From NCBI GenBank assembly GCA_951812395.1, contig CATOSD010000002.1, forward strand, positions 482,442-546,441: 64,000 nucleotides of DNA, written 5' to 3'. Under the pieces are notes generated by a model that had not been told where the DNA came from, did not search any database, and saw only the letters and a list, made by a program, of their open reading frames with translations. Position numbers and translations under genes: made by a program. This DNA is from an uncultured Dehalococcoidia bacterium (GTDB lineage Bacteria; Chloroflexota; Dehalococcoidia; Lucifugimonadales; CATOSD01). Below, one piece after another: positions 27,567 to 37,614 of the stretch. Positions within the stretch are counted from its first letter, which is position 1; the number at the start of each line of letters is the position of its first letter.

Positions 27567-28799
27567 TTATTCGAAAAAGCGGCTGAACACCTCGTTGCCC
27601 AGCATTCGCCCGCGCGGGGTCAGGCGAAGCCGTCCGTCTCCGTCGCACAGCAGGCCGAGCCCGGTGAGCTCGACCACGGCCTCGCCGTATGCTCTCAGGG
27701 GAGTTTCGCCGAATCTGCGCTCGAACTCGGCGTCGTCCACGCCGCGTTCCAGCCGAAGCCCCATCATCAGCGTCTCCGCCATTGCGAGCCGGCGGTCTAT
27801 GGTCTCCACCTCGTGCACCACAGGCATCGACGCAAGCGCGGCGCTGTCCAGGCGATCGGGCCGCCAGGCGGCGGCGGAGTCGCCGCTCAGCCTGCGCACG
27901 TACTCCCGTGGCGACCGGATGTTGGAGAAGCGGCAGGAGGCGTAGTGGGAGTGCGCCCCCGGCCCAACGCCGATGTACGGCTGGTTGAGCCAGTAGGCCA
28001 GGTTGTGCGCGCTCTCGCGGCCCTCGACGGCCCAATTCGAAATCTCGTAGTGGCGGTAGTCTAAGCGGGCCATCGTCTCCTGCGCCAGGATGTACATGTC
28101 GGCGGCGAGGTCGGCGTCCGGGTCGGGCAGGGCGCCTTCCACGACCCAGCGCTGCATTGGCGTGCCGTCTTCCAGGGTCAGGCAGTACATAGACACATGC
28201 GGCGGGGCGAGCTCGCCGGTGCGCTCAAGGGTGCTCCGCCAGTGGTCGAGGGTCTGGTGGGGCAGCCCGTACATCAAATCTATGCTGACGTTGTCGAAGC
28301 CGGCGTCCGCGGCGAGGATGTATGCGTGCGCGGCCTGCCGGGCCGAGTGCCTGCGACCAAGCAGCCGCAGCAGCCCGTCGTCGAAGGTCTGCACGCCGAT
28401 GCTCAGGCGGTTGACGCCGCAGCGCTGGTAGGCCGCCAGCTTGGCGTCACACAGGTCGCCGGGATTGGACTCGAGCGTTATCTCGGCGCCCGGGCGTACA
28501 GTGAACTCGCGATGCACGGCGGCCATCACCTGCTCTATGCGTTCAGCGGGCAGATACGATGGAGTGCCGCCGCCCAGGAACACGCTGGACAGCGCCGGAT
28601 GGCCCAGGGCGTCGCCCCATAAGGCGATTTCCCGGCCCAGGGCGTCGCAGTACGACGGAATCAGCGGCTCGATGGCCGTGTACGTGTTGAAGTCGCAGTA
28701 GGGGCACTTGGTCTCGCAGAAGGGAATGTGGACGTAGAGGGCGAGCGGGGATTCGGGAGGCTTGGCTGGCGGCGTAGTAGACTGAGGTCGTTCAGACAT
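27567..28799 (-). CDS. hemW: Radical SAM heme chaperone HemW-like
   Basis: LALYVHIPFCETKCPYCDFNTY...SVFLGGGTPSYLP...NRLSIGVQTFDDGLLRLLGRRH. Confidence 0.9.
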   Translation of the reverse strand: MSERPQSTTPPAKPPESPLALYVHIPFCETKCPYCDFNTYTAIEPLIPSYCDALGREIALWGDALGHPALSSVFLGGGTPSYLPAERIEQVMAAVHREFTVRPGAEITLESNPGDLCDAKLAAYQRCGVNRLSIGVQTFDDGLLRLLGRRHSARQAAHAYILAADAGFDNVSIDLMYGLPHQTLDHWRSTLERTGELAPPHVSMYCLTLEDGTPMQRWVVEGALPDPDADLAADMYILAQETMARLDYRHYEISNWAVEGRESAHNLAYWLNQPYIGVGPGAHSHYASCRFSNIRSPREYVRRLSGDSAAAWRPDRLDSAALASMPVVHEVETIDRRLAMAETLMMGLRLERGVDDAEFERRFGETPLRAYGEAVVELTGLGLLCDGDGRLRLTPRGRMLGNEVFSRFFE

Positions 28800-29883
28800 T
28801 GCTCAGGAAGTGTATCACGTCGCCGTCCCGCACCCCGTAGTCGCGGCCCTGCTGGCGTAGAAGGCCCTGTCTGCGGCTCTCGGCGTAGCCCCCGCAGCGG
28901 CTGAAGTCGTCGAAGCCCACCACCTCGGCTCGGATGAAGCCGGCTTCGAAGTCCGAGTGTATCTTGCCGGCGGCCCTCGATGCGGGGATGTTCCGATCCA
29001 CCGGCCAGGCTCTAAGCTCTCGCTCGTTGCCGGTGAAGAACGTAACCAGATCCAGCGCCTCGTACGCGAGCTCGATCATGCGTTGGAGCGCCGGGTAGGG
29101 GGCGTCCATCATCGCGCGGAATTCGATCTCGTCGTCCGGCTCCATCTGCGCGAGCTCCATTTCGAGCTTGCCGCGGATTGCGACGGCGCGCAGATTCGGC
29201 CAGTCCAGCCCGTCGCGAAGGCCCTGTTCCAGCGCCGCCAGGTCGTCCTCAGCCACGTTTTCCGAGGCGTTGGCGGCTACGATGCAGGGCTTGGCAGTGA
29301 GAAATCGGTAGCCAGCTATGGCCGGAGCCTCGGCCTCCGACAGCCGCTGGCTGCCGACGGCCTCACCGGACTCCAGCCCCGCCTTCAGGCGCGCCATGAG
29401 GTCCAGACCGCCGTTGATCTCCGCACGCTCGACGGCCTTGGCGCCCTTGAGGCCGGATTTCAGGCGTGTGATGCGACGGTCGATGATTTCGATGTCCGAA
29501 AAGACCAGTTCGTACAGCATCGCCTCGGCATCGCGGACGGGGTCTACGCTGCCCGTGGGGTGCGGCACCGAGGGGTCGTCGAAGGCGCGGGCGACGACCA
29601 TCAGCGCGTCGACAGCCTGGAGGTCGTTGAGGGACTGTCCGCTGATGCCGCGCGTCTCTCCGAAACCTTCGGGCGGGGTCGGTAGATCGACGAAGGCCAC
29701 CTCGGCCTGCACCACCCGCCTGGAACCGAAGACCTGGGCCAGCACGTCCAGCCGCGGGTCGGGCACTTTCACCACGCCGACGTTGGGCCTGGCTCTCGCG
29801 CCGGGACTGGCGGCGCTGCCCACGAGAGCCGAAAAAACTGTAGTCTTGCCGCTTGTGGGCAAGCCCACGATGCCGATTTGCAT
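28792..29883 (-). CDS. ychF: Redox-regulated/ribosome-binding ATPase YchF (OLA1 family)
   Basis: MQIGIVGLPTSGKTTVFSAL...AGKIHSDFEAGFIRAEVVGFDDF...RDYGVRDGDVIHFLSNV. Confidence 0.93.
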   Translation of the reverse strand: MQIGIVGLPTSGKTTVFSALVGSAASPGARARPNVGVVKVPDPRLDVLAQVFGSRRVVQAEVAFVDLPTPPEGFGETRGISGQSLNDLQAVDALMVVARAFDDPSVPHPTGSVDPVRDAEAMLYELVFSDIEIIDRRITRLKSGLKGAKAVERAEINGGLDLMARLKAGLESGEAVGSQRLSEAEAPAIAGYRFLTAKPCIVAANASENVAEDDLAALEQGLRDGLDWPNLRAVAIRGKLEMELAQMEPDDEIEFRAMMDAPYPALQRMIELAYEALDLVTFFTGNERELRAWPVDRNIPASRAAGKIHSDFEAGFIRAEVVGFDDFSRCGGYAESRRQGLLRQQGRDYGVRDGDVIHFLSNV

Positions 29884-29910
29884 AGGGAGTTTGGTTTTCC
29901 CGGCCGGCGC

Positions 29911-30318
29911 CTAGTCGTCGACGCGGCGATAGTCACCGTCGATCACGGTGCCGCCGTTGCCGTTCGTATCGCCGCCGCCGCCGCTGGGCGGGGTAGGCGA
30001 GTTGAGACCTCGCAGGTGCTCCCAGAGCACCGCGCCGGGTACCAAGCTCAAGAACATCGCCGACGACATCACGAGGGCCAGCACGTCGTCTATCCAGCCG
30101 TGCAGTGGTATGATGTCGGGTACGAGGTCGAACGGGGATATGATGTACACGGCGGTCGCCACAACGAGCAGCTTGGCGCGAAGTGGGACGCGGCTGTCCC
30201 GCAAAAGTCGGCCAAGCAGCCGGGGGATGCCGGTCCACGACAGCAGCATCAGCAACGCTCTGCCCAACATCGCCTCGCTTCCCTCCAGTGACGTTTCGCT
30301 CATTCTAGCACACCCCAC
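29911..30318 (-). CDS. YkvA/DUF1232 family membrane protein
   Basis: RDSRVPLRAKLLVVATAVYIISPFDLVPDIIPLHGWIDDVLAL. Confidence 0.9.
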   Translation of the reverse strand: MGCARMSETSLEGSEAMLGRALLMLLSWTGIPRLLGRLLRDSRVPLRAKLLVVATAVYIISPFDLVPDIIPLHGWIDDVLALVMSSAMFLSLVPGAVLWEHLRGLNSPTPPSGGGGDTNGNGGTVIDGDYRRVDD

Positions 30319-30338
30319 GCTGGTAGGAGTATCGCCGC

Positions 30339-31334
30339 TTGCTATACGTGCTCTACGGTGACGACGAGTTCTCGATTCGCGAGGAGCTGTCCTCGCTGAG
30401 GGAGCGGGTTACTCCCGAGGAGATGCGCGATTCGAACGTGACGGCGCTGACGGGAGCGGACGCGACTTTCGATCAGGTCGCCCAAGCGTGCTACGCTGTG
30501 CCCTTTATGGCGAACAAACGGCTGGTGTCCGTCGATGGGCTGCTGGGCCGGTTCGAGTCTCGCGGGCGCGGCAGGGGCGCTCGGGCAGCGCTGGGACAGT
30601 GGGACGGCCTGGACGGACTGCTTCCGGGTGTCCCGCCGACCACGGACCTGGTCTTCGTGGACGGCCCGCTCGCCGAGACAAACCCGCTTCTCGTCAAGGT
30701 GCGCCCGCACGCCACGCTCCGCGGTTTCCGAACTCCGAGAGGCGACGGCCTGCGCCGGTGGATACTGGATCGCGCCTCGTCGCAGGGTATGGCCATCGCG
30801 CCGGACGCGGCCGCGGAGCTCGCCGACTCGGTGGGTGGCAACCTGAGGGTGATCGCGAGCGAGCTGGACAAGCTGGCCGTGTATCGCTGGCGTGAGACCG
30901 TTACACGTGACGACGTGCGACGTGTGGTAGTGTACTCCCGGGACGCGAACATCTTCCAGACGGTGGACGCGGTTATCGAGGGTCGGGCGTCGGCCGCCAT
31001 AGCGCAGATTCTGCGCACGCTGGACTCGGGCGCCGCGCCGGCCTTCATCATCGCGATGCTCGCGAGGCAGGTGCGCCATCTGCTGCTGGCAAAGGAGATG
31101 CGTGGGCGCGGGCTGGCGTCCGGCGAGATAGGACGGGCGCTGGGCATACCGGAGTTCGCGGCGCGGCGGGTGATGGGGCAGGAGAGCCGGCTGAGCTTCG
31201 GCCAGCTAGCGGCGATGCACCGGGAGCTGCTGGAGGCGGATGTGAGCATCAAGCAGGGCGAGGCCGGCGAGCGGTTGGCGGTCGAGATGCTGGCGGCGTC
31301 GCTGGTGGCGGTGAGCCGTGAGCGGGGTGCTTGA
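30339..31334 (+). CDS. holA: DNA polymerase III delta subunit
   Basis: LYVLYGDDEFSIREEL...AAELADSVGGNLRVIASELDKLAVY...NIFQTVDAVIEGRASAAIAQI; TTG start. Confidence 0.9.
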   Translation: MLYVLYGDDEFSIREELSSLRERVTPEEMRDSNVTALTGADATFDQVAQACYAVPFMANKRLVSVDGLLGRFESRGRGRGARAALGQWDGLDGLLPGVPPTTDLVFVDGPLAETNPLLVKVRPHATLRGFRTPRGDGLRRWILDRASSQGMAIAPDAAAELADSVGGNLRVIASELDKLAVYRWRETVTRDDVRRVVVYSRDANIFQTVDAVIEGRASAAIAQILRTLDSGAAPAFIIAMLARQVRHLLLAKEMRGRGLASGEIGRALGIPEFAARRVMGQESRLSFGQLAAMHRELLEADVSIKQGEAGERLAVEMLAASLVAVSRERGA

Positions 31335-31479
31335 CCCCCATCACTTCGGCAAGCTCAGGGCAGGCGCTAACCTTCCACGTGCCAGGGGGAAGGGACTCCT
31401 TGGAAGGCTCATTCCCGATGCCTTCGCCTGTCAGCACTGCGAGGGGGAAGGGATGTCTGAGGTGTCCCAACGTCTCCCG

Positions 31480-32457
31480 CTAGTTGTAGTTGATGGTGTT
31501 GTAGCAGGCCACCCAGTGGTTTTCGGCGACCTCGTCCAGCGGCGGCCGCGGGCTCGTGCGGCACTCGGCGGTGGCCTTGGAGCAGCGGTGCAGGAAGGGG
31601 CACTGGTCCGGCGGGTCCATCATCTGCGGCGGCGCTCCCCGCAGGGGCGTGAGTGAGCGCTGCGGAGCGTCGAGACGGGGTAGCGCCTGGAACAGGCCCC
31701 AGGTGTAGGGGTGATAGGGGCGGGCGAACAGGTCGCGTGTCGTGGCTTGCTCGACCACCGTGCCGCCGTACATCACTACCACGCGCTCGGCCATCTGCGC
31801 TATCACGCCGAGGTCGTGCGTGATCAGCATGATGGCCGAGTGGTTCTCCTGGCGCAGGCGCCTAAGCCGTTGCAGCATCTCGGCCTGGAGTGTGACGTCC
31901 AGGTTCGACGTGGGCTCGTCGGCGATGAGTACGCGCGGGTTGAGGGCGACGCCTATCGCCATCATCACGCGCTGGGCCATGCCGCCGCTTAGCTGGAAGG
32001 GGTACTGGTCCAGCATCCGGCGGGAGTCGGGGATGCCCATCTGCTTCAGGAGGTCCTCGGCCGTAGCGCGCGCCTGCCGCTTCCCCATGTCCGTGTGCTC
32101 CAGCATGATCTCCTCGACCTGCCGCCCTATGGGGATGACGGGGTTGAGCGCCGCGCCGGAGTCCTGGAAGATGAGCGAAATCTCCTGGCCGCGTAAGGCG
32201 CGCAGCCGCTCGGTGGACATGTCGAGGAGGTTCTGACCGTTGTAGGTGATGCTGCCTTCCACTATTTTGCCGGGGAAGGGCACAAGCTGGAGAATGGACA
32301 GCGCGGTCACGGTCTTGCCCGAGCCGCTTTCGCCCACCAGGCCGAGGACGCTGTCCTCCTCGAGGGTGAACGAGACACCGTTGACGGCCTTCACCGTGCC
32401 CTCTTTGGTCAAGAAGTAGGTGTGCAAGTCGCGGACTTCCAGCAGAGTTTTCGGCAT
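31480..32457 (-). CDS. Peptide ABC transporter ATP-binding protein (OppD/DppD)
   Basis: GESGSGKTVTALSIL; LSGGMAQRVMMAIGVALNPRVLIADEPTSNLDVTLQAEML; Cys-rich C-terminus CPFLHRCSKATAEC. Confidence 0.95.
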   Translation of the reverse strand: MPKTLLEVRDLHTYFLTKEGTVKAVNGVSFTLEEDSVLGLVGESGSGKTVTALSILQLVPFPGKIVEGSITYNGQNLLDMSTERLRALRGQEISLIFQDSGAALNPVIPIGRQVEEIMLEHTDMGKRQARATAEDLLKQMGIPDSRRMLDQYPFQLSGGMAQRVMMAIGVALNPRVLIADEPTSNLDVTLQAEMLQRLRRLRQENHSAIMLITHDLGVIAQMAERVVVMYGGTVVEQATTRDLFARPYHPYTWGLFQALPRLDAPQRSLTPLRGAPPQMMDPPDQCPFLHRCSKATAECRTSPRPPLDEVAENHWVACYNTINYN

Positions 32458-32471
32458 GGTTACGTCCCGGG

Positions 32472-33182
32472 CTAGGGAGCGACCTTGAGGCGGGCGCGCT
32501 TTTCGAGAGTGACGGGGCTGAAGCGACCGGCTCGGAGCTCTTGTATGAACTGCTCGAGGGTGTGGATGGGGCGTTCGAACTCGGTGGCGTAGGTGCCAAC
32601 GTCGGCGAGCTTGTGAGCGTCGCTCGCGCCGGTGCCCTTCAGGCCGAACCTCTGGGCAATGCCGCGCGAGAACTCGTTCTCGTGGTCCGAGCCCCTGCTG
32701 TTGAGCACTTCCACGGCGTCGACGCGCCCGAACACGTCGTTGCGCGCCGCGCGGTCCAACATCTCTCCGTAGGCCTCGGCGCCGCTGTCCGCCTCTTCCC
32801 TGTAGGTGCGCCTGTAGGGGTGCGCCACCACCATCACGCCGCCAACCTCGTCCACCATCTGCTTGACCATCGACGCGCGGTGCATTCCGAAAATGTACTC
32901 GGAGAGGCCGTAGACCAGCAGGTGCCCCTCCTCGGTGGTCACCTCACAGCCCGGAATCACCAGGTAGTTGAAGTCTCTCGATAGCTGGTGGATCTCTTCG
33001 GGGTCCCAGAAGCCGTCGTGGTCCGTGATGCAGATGCCGTCGAGGCCAAGCCTCTTCGATTCCTTTATCAATTCTTCCGGGGTCAGCTCACTGTCCAGTG
33101 AAGTGGGGTAGGTGTGAGTGTGGATGTCGATTATCAAATACGTCTCCGAACCGGGGCGCGAGGTGTTAGTCAAGTGTCGCAC
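32472..33182 (-). CDS. PHP domain metal-dependent phosphoesterase
   Basis: IIDIHTHTYPTS...DGICITDHDGFWD...VIPGCEVTTEEGHLLVYGL. Confidence 0.9.
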   Translation of the reverse strand: MRHLTNTSRPGSETYLIIDIHTHTYPTSLDSELTPEELIKESKRLGLDGICITDHDGFWDPEEIHQLSRDFNYLVIPGCEVTTEEGHLLVYGLSEYIFGMHRASMVKQMVDEVGGVMVVAHPYRRTYREEADSGAEAYGEMLDRAARNDVFGRVDAVEVLNSRGSDHENEFSRGIAQRFGLKGTGASDAHKLADVGTYATEFERPIHTLEQFIQELRAGRFSPVTLEKRARLKVAP

Positions 33183-33315
33183 CGCCCTCGCCGCGCTGTC
33201 AAGATGAACGCGCGCCAGTGTGACCGGGCGGGGACCTCATGCCCTTCGACGTCCTAAGATTGGCGTGAGCTGTGCAAGCCCGCATCGCGAGTGTTCAATA
33301 GCACCACTTACCGAA

Positions 33316-33350
33316 GTTGAGTATTCTTGTATCAAGTGATGTGATATAAT
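33316..33350 (+). promoter_or_regulatory. HAIR-like HspR operator overlapping a TATAAT promoter of the clp gene
   Basis: GTTGAGT-ATTCTTG-TATCAAG (33316-33336) vs HAIR consensus CTTGAGT-N7-ACTCAAG; TATAAT at 33345-33350. Confidence 0.55.
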
Positions 33351-33445
33351 TCTGACATACACCGGGCGAGAGCGCGTACAAGCAGTGGGAAGACCATCCT
33401 GATACCGCAACCGCATTCCAGCCCAGTCAGCACCAGGAGGCGAAC

Positions 33446-35881
33446 ATGACAACCCGTGCGGACAGATTTACGGAACAGGCACGCGAAGTGCTGGGAAGGT
33501 CCCAGGAGATAGTGCGCCGCTACAGGCACAATCAGTGGGACAGCGAGCACGTGCTGCTGGCGCTGCTGGAGCTGGAGGACGGCGTGGCCGCCGAGGTGCT
33601 GGCGGAGATCGGCGCGCCGGTGGCGGAGCTGCGCGACCGGCTGGAAACGATGCTCGCGCAGTCTCCCAAGACGCAGGGCGTCGCCAGCCAGATTTTCGCC
33701 ACGCCGGGCGTGACGGAGATGCTGGCGCGTGCTGAGGCGGAGTCGCGGCGCTTCAAGGACGAGTACATCGGCGCCGAGCACCTGCTTATCGCGCTGGCGC
33801 AGGATGGCGAGGGTGGCGTGACGCTGCTGCGGGAGTTCGGAGTCGACAGGGAGAGGGTGTATCGCTCGCTCCAGTCGGTGCGCGGCGGGAACAGGATCAC
33901 CGACCCCAAGTCGGAGGAGCGTTACCGGTCGCTGGAGCGCTACAGCATGGACCTGACGCAGCTCGCAGAGGCGGGCAAGCTCGATCCGGTGATCGGGCGG
34001 GATGCGGAGGTAGCGCGGGCGATGCAAACGCTCATACGGCGCACGAAGAACAACCCGGTGCTCATAGGCGGCGCGGGCGTGGGCAAGACGGCCATCGCCG
34101 AGGGCCTGGCGCAGGCCATCGCGTCCGGCAACGTGCCCGGCGAGCTTAAGGACAGGCGGCTGCTGGCGCTGGATATGGGCGCGCTGGTGGCCGGCGCGAA
34201 GTTCCGGGGCGAGTTCGAGGAGCGGCTCAAGAGCGTGATGGACGAGGTGCGCCAGACGGAAGGGGAGGTTATCCTCTTCATCGACGAGATCCGCACGGTG
34301 GTGGGCGCGGGGGCCGCCGAGGGCGCGCTCGACGCCAGCAACATGCTTAAGCCGGCGCTGGCGCGCGGCGAGCTGCAGTGCCTGGGCGCCACGACGGTGG
34401 AGGGGTACACGCGGCACATCGAGAAGGACGCCGCGCTGGAGCGCCGCTTCCAGCCCATCCTGGTGGAGGAGCCGGACACCGAGACCGCGCTGGAGATGCT
34501 GCGCTCGCTGCGCCCCAGGTACGAAGCGCACCACAAGGTCGAGATCGAGGACGAGGCGCTGGAGGCGGCGGTTCGGCTGAGCAGCCGCTACGTGACTGAG
34601 AGGTTGCTGCCCGACAAGGCGGTGGACCTGATCGACGAGGCGGCGAGCAAGGTGCGGATCGATTCGCAGATGCTGTCGCCGGATCTGCAGGCAGACGCGT
34701 CGCGGCTGCGTCTGCTTGAGGACGAGGAGCAGGCGGCGTCGCAGTGCGCGGAGTACCAGAAGGCCGCGGAGCTCCGGTCGGAGCGGCTCAGGCTCCAGGA
34801 GGAGTTCGAGCGCGCGCTGGCGGAGTCGGGCAGGGACGCCGACGGCGGCAAGACGGTGGACGCGGAGGCTATAGGCGCGCTGGTGTCGATGTGGACGGGC
34901 GTGCCCGTGGACAGGCTGATCGAGAGCGAGGCGGACAAGCTGGTGCACATGGAGGAGCGGCTACACGACCGCGTCATCGGCCAGGACGCCGGCATTTCGG
35001 CAGTGTCCGACGCCATACGCCGCGCGCGGGCGGGTCTGAGCGACCCCAACCGCCCATATGGCAGCTTCATTTTCCTGGGGCCCACCGGCGTAGGCAAGAC
35101 GGAGCTGGCGCGCGCGCTGGCCGAGTACCTGTTCGACGACGAGGCGAACATGGTGCGCATAGACATGTCCGAGTACATGGAGAAGCACACCGTGTCCAGG
35201 CTGATCGGCGCGCCGCCGGGTTACGTCGGCTACGACGAGGGCGGGCAGCTCACTGAGGCGGTGAGACGGCGTCCCTACAGGCTGGTGCTGTTCGACGAGA
35301 TCGAGAAGGCCCACCCGGACGTGTTCAACGTTCTGCTGCAGATACTGGAGGACGGCCGGCTGACCGACGGTCACGGCAGGACTGTCGACTTTCGCAACAC
35401 GCTCGTGATAATGACGAGCAACCTGGGCACGGCGCAGCTCGGCCGTCCTACGGCGGGGTTCGTGCGCGACGAGGGCGCCGCGCCCCGGATGCGGGCGTCC
35501 ATCGAGGACGCGCTGAGAAAGGCGTTCCGGCCGGAGTTCCTGAACCGCATCGACGACATTGTCATATTCGAGCCGCTGACTCAGGAGCAGATCCTGGAGA
35601 TCGTGGACCTGATGCTGGCGGACGTGGCCGCACGGCTGGCGGAGCGCGGCGTGGGCATCGAGCTGACGGACGAGGCGCGGCGCTGGCTGGCGGACAATGG
35701 CTACGACCCGGTCTACGGCGCGAGGCCGCTGCGCCGCGCGGTGCAGAGGTACGTGGAGAACCCGCTGGCGATGAAGGTGATAGCGGGCGAATTCGCCGAG
35801 GGCGACACGGTGGTGGTGGACGTGGCCGGCGACGGCCTGGGCTTCCGCGAGCAGCGGGAGAGGGTGGGCGTGTTGGTGTAG
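33446..35881 (+). CDS. ClpC/ClpB-family AAA+ ATPase
   Basis: Clp_N region, two Walker A motifs ([20 protein letters not shown]), short UVR-like middle segment favours ClpC type. Confidence 0.93.
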   Translation: MTTRADRFTEQAREVLGRSQEIVRRYRHNQWDSEHVLLALLELEDGVAAEVLAEIGAPVAELRDRLETMLAQSPKTQGVASQIFATPGVTEMLARAEAESRRFKDEYIGAEHLLIALAQDGEGGVTLLREFGVDRERVYRSLQSVRGGNRITDPKSEERYRSLERYSMDLTQLAEAGKLDPVIGRDAEVARAMQTLIRRTKNNPVLIGGAGVGKTAIAEGLAQAIASGNVPGELKDRRLLALDMGALVAGAKFRGEFEERLKSVMDEVRQTEGEVILFIDEIRTVVGAGAAEGALDASNMLKPALARGELQCLGATTVEGYTRHIEKDAALERRFQPILVEEPDTETALEMLRSLRPRYEAHHKVEIEDEALEAAVRLSSRYVTERLLPDKAVDLIDEAASKVRIDSQMLSPDLQADASRLRLLEDEEQAASQCAEYQKAAELRSERLRLQEEFERALAESGRDADGGKTVDAEAIGALVSMWTGVPVDRLIESEADKLVHMEERLHDRVIGQDAGISAVSDAIRRARAGLSDPNRPYGSFIFLGPTGVGKTELARALAEYLFDDEANMVRIDMSEYMEKHTVSRLIGAPPGYVGYDEGGQLTEAVRRRPYRLVLFDEIEKAHPDVFNVLLQILEDGRLTDGHGRTVDFRNTLVIMTSNLGTAQLGRPTAGFVRDEGAAPRMRASIEDALRKAFRPEFLNRIDDIVIFEPLTQEQILEIVDLMLADVAARLAERGVGIELTDEARRWLADNGYDPVYGARPLRRAVQRYVENPLAMKVIAGEFAEGDTVVVDVAGDGLGFREQRERVGVLV

Positions 35882-35893
35882 GGGAGCGGGACC

Positions 35894-35933
35894 TCACCCC
35901 CATCCTAACCTTCCCCCTGCGAGGGGGAAGGGA
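35894..35933. repeat. Dispersed intergenic palindromic repeat copy
   Basis: cccccatcctaaccttccccctgcgagggggaaggga. Confidence 0.8.
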
Positions 35934-35945
35934 CTTCCGGGCGCG

Positions 35946-37163
35946 TCACAGGATCGCGCCCGCCTCCTTCATGGCGGTGATGTCGTCCCAGCCGTAGCCG
36001 AGCTCGAGCAGCCTGGACTCGGTGTGCTGGCCCAGCTCGGGCGCGGGCCGCTCGGGGCGCGCAGGTGTGCGGTGGAAGCCCATCGGGGCGCGTATCACCT
36101 CGAAGTCGCCCTCCTCGTCGTGTGTGAGGGCGGCGGTATAGCCGTTGGCCCTCACCTGCGGGTCGTCGGCCACCTCGTCTAGCGTCTGCACGGGCGCCCA
36201 GATGCAGCCCTCGGCATCCAGCCGTCCGGTCCAATCCGACCTGGTACGGGTGCGGAAGCGCTCCCTCAGCAGCGCCGTCAGCTCCGCGCTGTTGTCGATG
36301 CGGCGGAAGTGGTCGCTGTAGCAGGGGTCGTGGACCAGCTCCTCGATCTCCATTGCGCGGCAGAATCCCTCCCAGAAGCGCTCGGACTCTATCATCACGA
36401 GCTGCACCCATCTGCCGTCCGCCGCCTCGTAGAAGTTGAAGAGCGGGTTGGCGGAGTGATCGCGGCGGTTGCGCTGGGCGGGTTGGCGGTCGTGCAGGGC
36501 GGCGACCGCGTCGGCGCCGATGACCCACAGGCCGGTGTGCAGCAGGGCGCAGTCGATGCGTTGGCCCTCGCCGGAGCGCTCACGCTCGAACAGGGCCATG
36601 CCGATGGCGGCGGTCATCGCGAGCGAGGTGGTCTGGTCGCCCATGCCGGGGCGCTGCTGCACCGGCGGCTCGCCGTGCTCGCCCAGGGATCCCATAATGC
36701 CGGAGCGCGCCCAGAATGCCGCGTAGTCGAATCCGGAGCGGTCCCGCTCGGGGCCCTCCATGCCGTAGCCGGTGAGCGCGACGTAGATTATTCGCGAGTT
36801 CGACGGGCGCACGTCGTCGTAGCGAAGGCCGTAGCGCTCCTGGCGGTGCGGCGTGAGGTTGGTGACCATTACATCGCTCTGAGCGGCGAGCTTGCGCACG
36901 ATTTCCTGGCCCAATCGGTGGCGCAGGTTGACGCCCATGCTGCTCTTGCCGCGGTTGAGGAGCTGGAAGCCGGTGTTCAGGCCGCTCTGGTAGGGAATGA
37001 TGCCGCGCGTGGTTATGGCAATGTTGCGCACGGCGTCGCCGGTCTCGGGGTGCTCGACCTTCACGACGTCGGCGCCCATGTCGGCGAGCATGGCGCAGGC
37101 GGAGGGCGCGGCGACCCAGTTGGCGACTTCGAGCACCTTTATGCCATCGAGCAGTCCGGGCAT
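35946..37163 (-). CDS. CaiB/BaiF family (class III) CoA-transferase
   Basis: LLDGIKVLEVANWVAAPSACAMLADMGADVVKVEHPETGD. Confidence 0.95.
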   Translation of the reverse strand: MPGLLDGIKVLEVANWVAAPSACAMLADMGADVVKVEHPETGDAVRNIAITTRGIIPYQSGLNTGFQLLNRGKSSMGVNLRHRLGQEIVRKLAAQSDVMVTNLTPHRQERYGLRYDDVRPSNSRIIYVALTGYGMEGPERDRSGFDYAAFWARSGIMGSLGEHGEPPVQQRPGMGDQTTSLAMTAAIGMALFERERSGEGQRIDCALLHTGLWVIGADAVAALHDRQPAQRNRRDHSANPLFNFYEAADGRWVQLVMIESERFWEGFCRAMEIEELVHDPCYSDHFRRIDNSAELTALLRERFRTRTRSDWTGRLDAEGCIWAPVQTLDEVADDPQVRANGYTAALTHDEEGDFEVIRAPMGFHRTPARPERPAPELGQHTESRLLELGYGWDDITAMKEAGAIL

Positions 37164-37268
37164 GGGAGACCTCCGTGAGTGGGATGGGGTTGGAGAGCGG
37201 GTGGCGTATGGCTAGGTTATGAAGTGGGCCGCAGCCTGTCAAGAATTTTTCTGAAGGCGCCATTCGGC

Positions 37269-37297
37269 TTGCCGGCCACTCCGTCTTACCATATAAT
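37269..37297 (+). promoter_or_regulatory. Predicted sigma-70 promoter upstream of the small Tat protein gene
   Basis: TTGCCG - 17 nt - TATAAT. Confidence 0.45.
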
Positions 37298-37347
37298 TGA
37301 CGCCGCGCCGCCACACGGCGCACACCACCACGGAGGGCAGCGCGGCT

Positions 37348-37533
37348 ATGAACAAGAAGACAGACGGTAAGCGCGGGCTATCTCGCAGAGACTTCCTTAA
37401 GGGCCTGCCACTGGGCATCGCTGGTGCGCTGGCCGTTGGAACGCTGCTGCCCAAGGTGATCCGCAGGGGCCGCCGGTCTGAACTGCCGCCCGACTCGATC
37501 TTCACCCCGGCCGACGGCTCCGACGCCACGTAG
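37348..37533 (+). CDS. 61-aa twin-arginine signal-containing small protein
   Basis: MNKKTDGKRGLSRRDFLKGLPLGIAGALAVGTLLPKVIRRGRRSELPPDSIFTPADGSDAT: SRRDFLK Tat motif plus one hydrophobic stretch. Confidence 0.75.
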   Translation: MNKKTDGKRGLSRRDFLKGLPLGIAGALAVGTLLPKVIRRGRRSELPPDSIFTPADGSDAT

Positions 37534-37614
37534 GGGCTGTTTCGCGGGCCTTTTCACCCCCATCCTGAACCGTTCAGCAGGATCTTCCCCCATCGAGGGG
37601 GAAAGGGAACTTAG

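Noticed and set aside
34261-34320. Clp Walker B-adjacent [12 protein letters not shown] (Arg where His is usual) as a functional novelty
   Set aside because: A single substitution; too weak to claim altered function.
33332-34948. 538-aa minus-strand ORF antisense to the Clp ATPase
   Set aside because: His/Leu/Arg-rich antisense frame; the + strand is clearly Clp.
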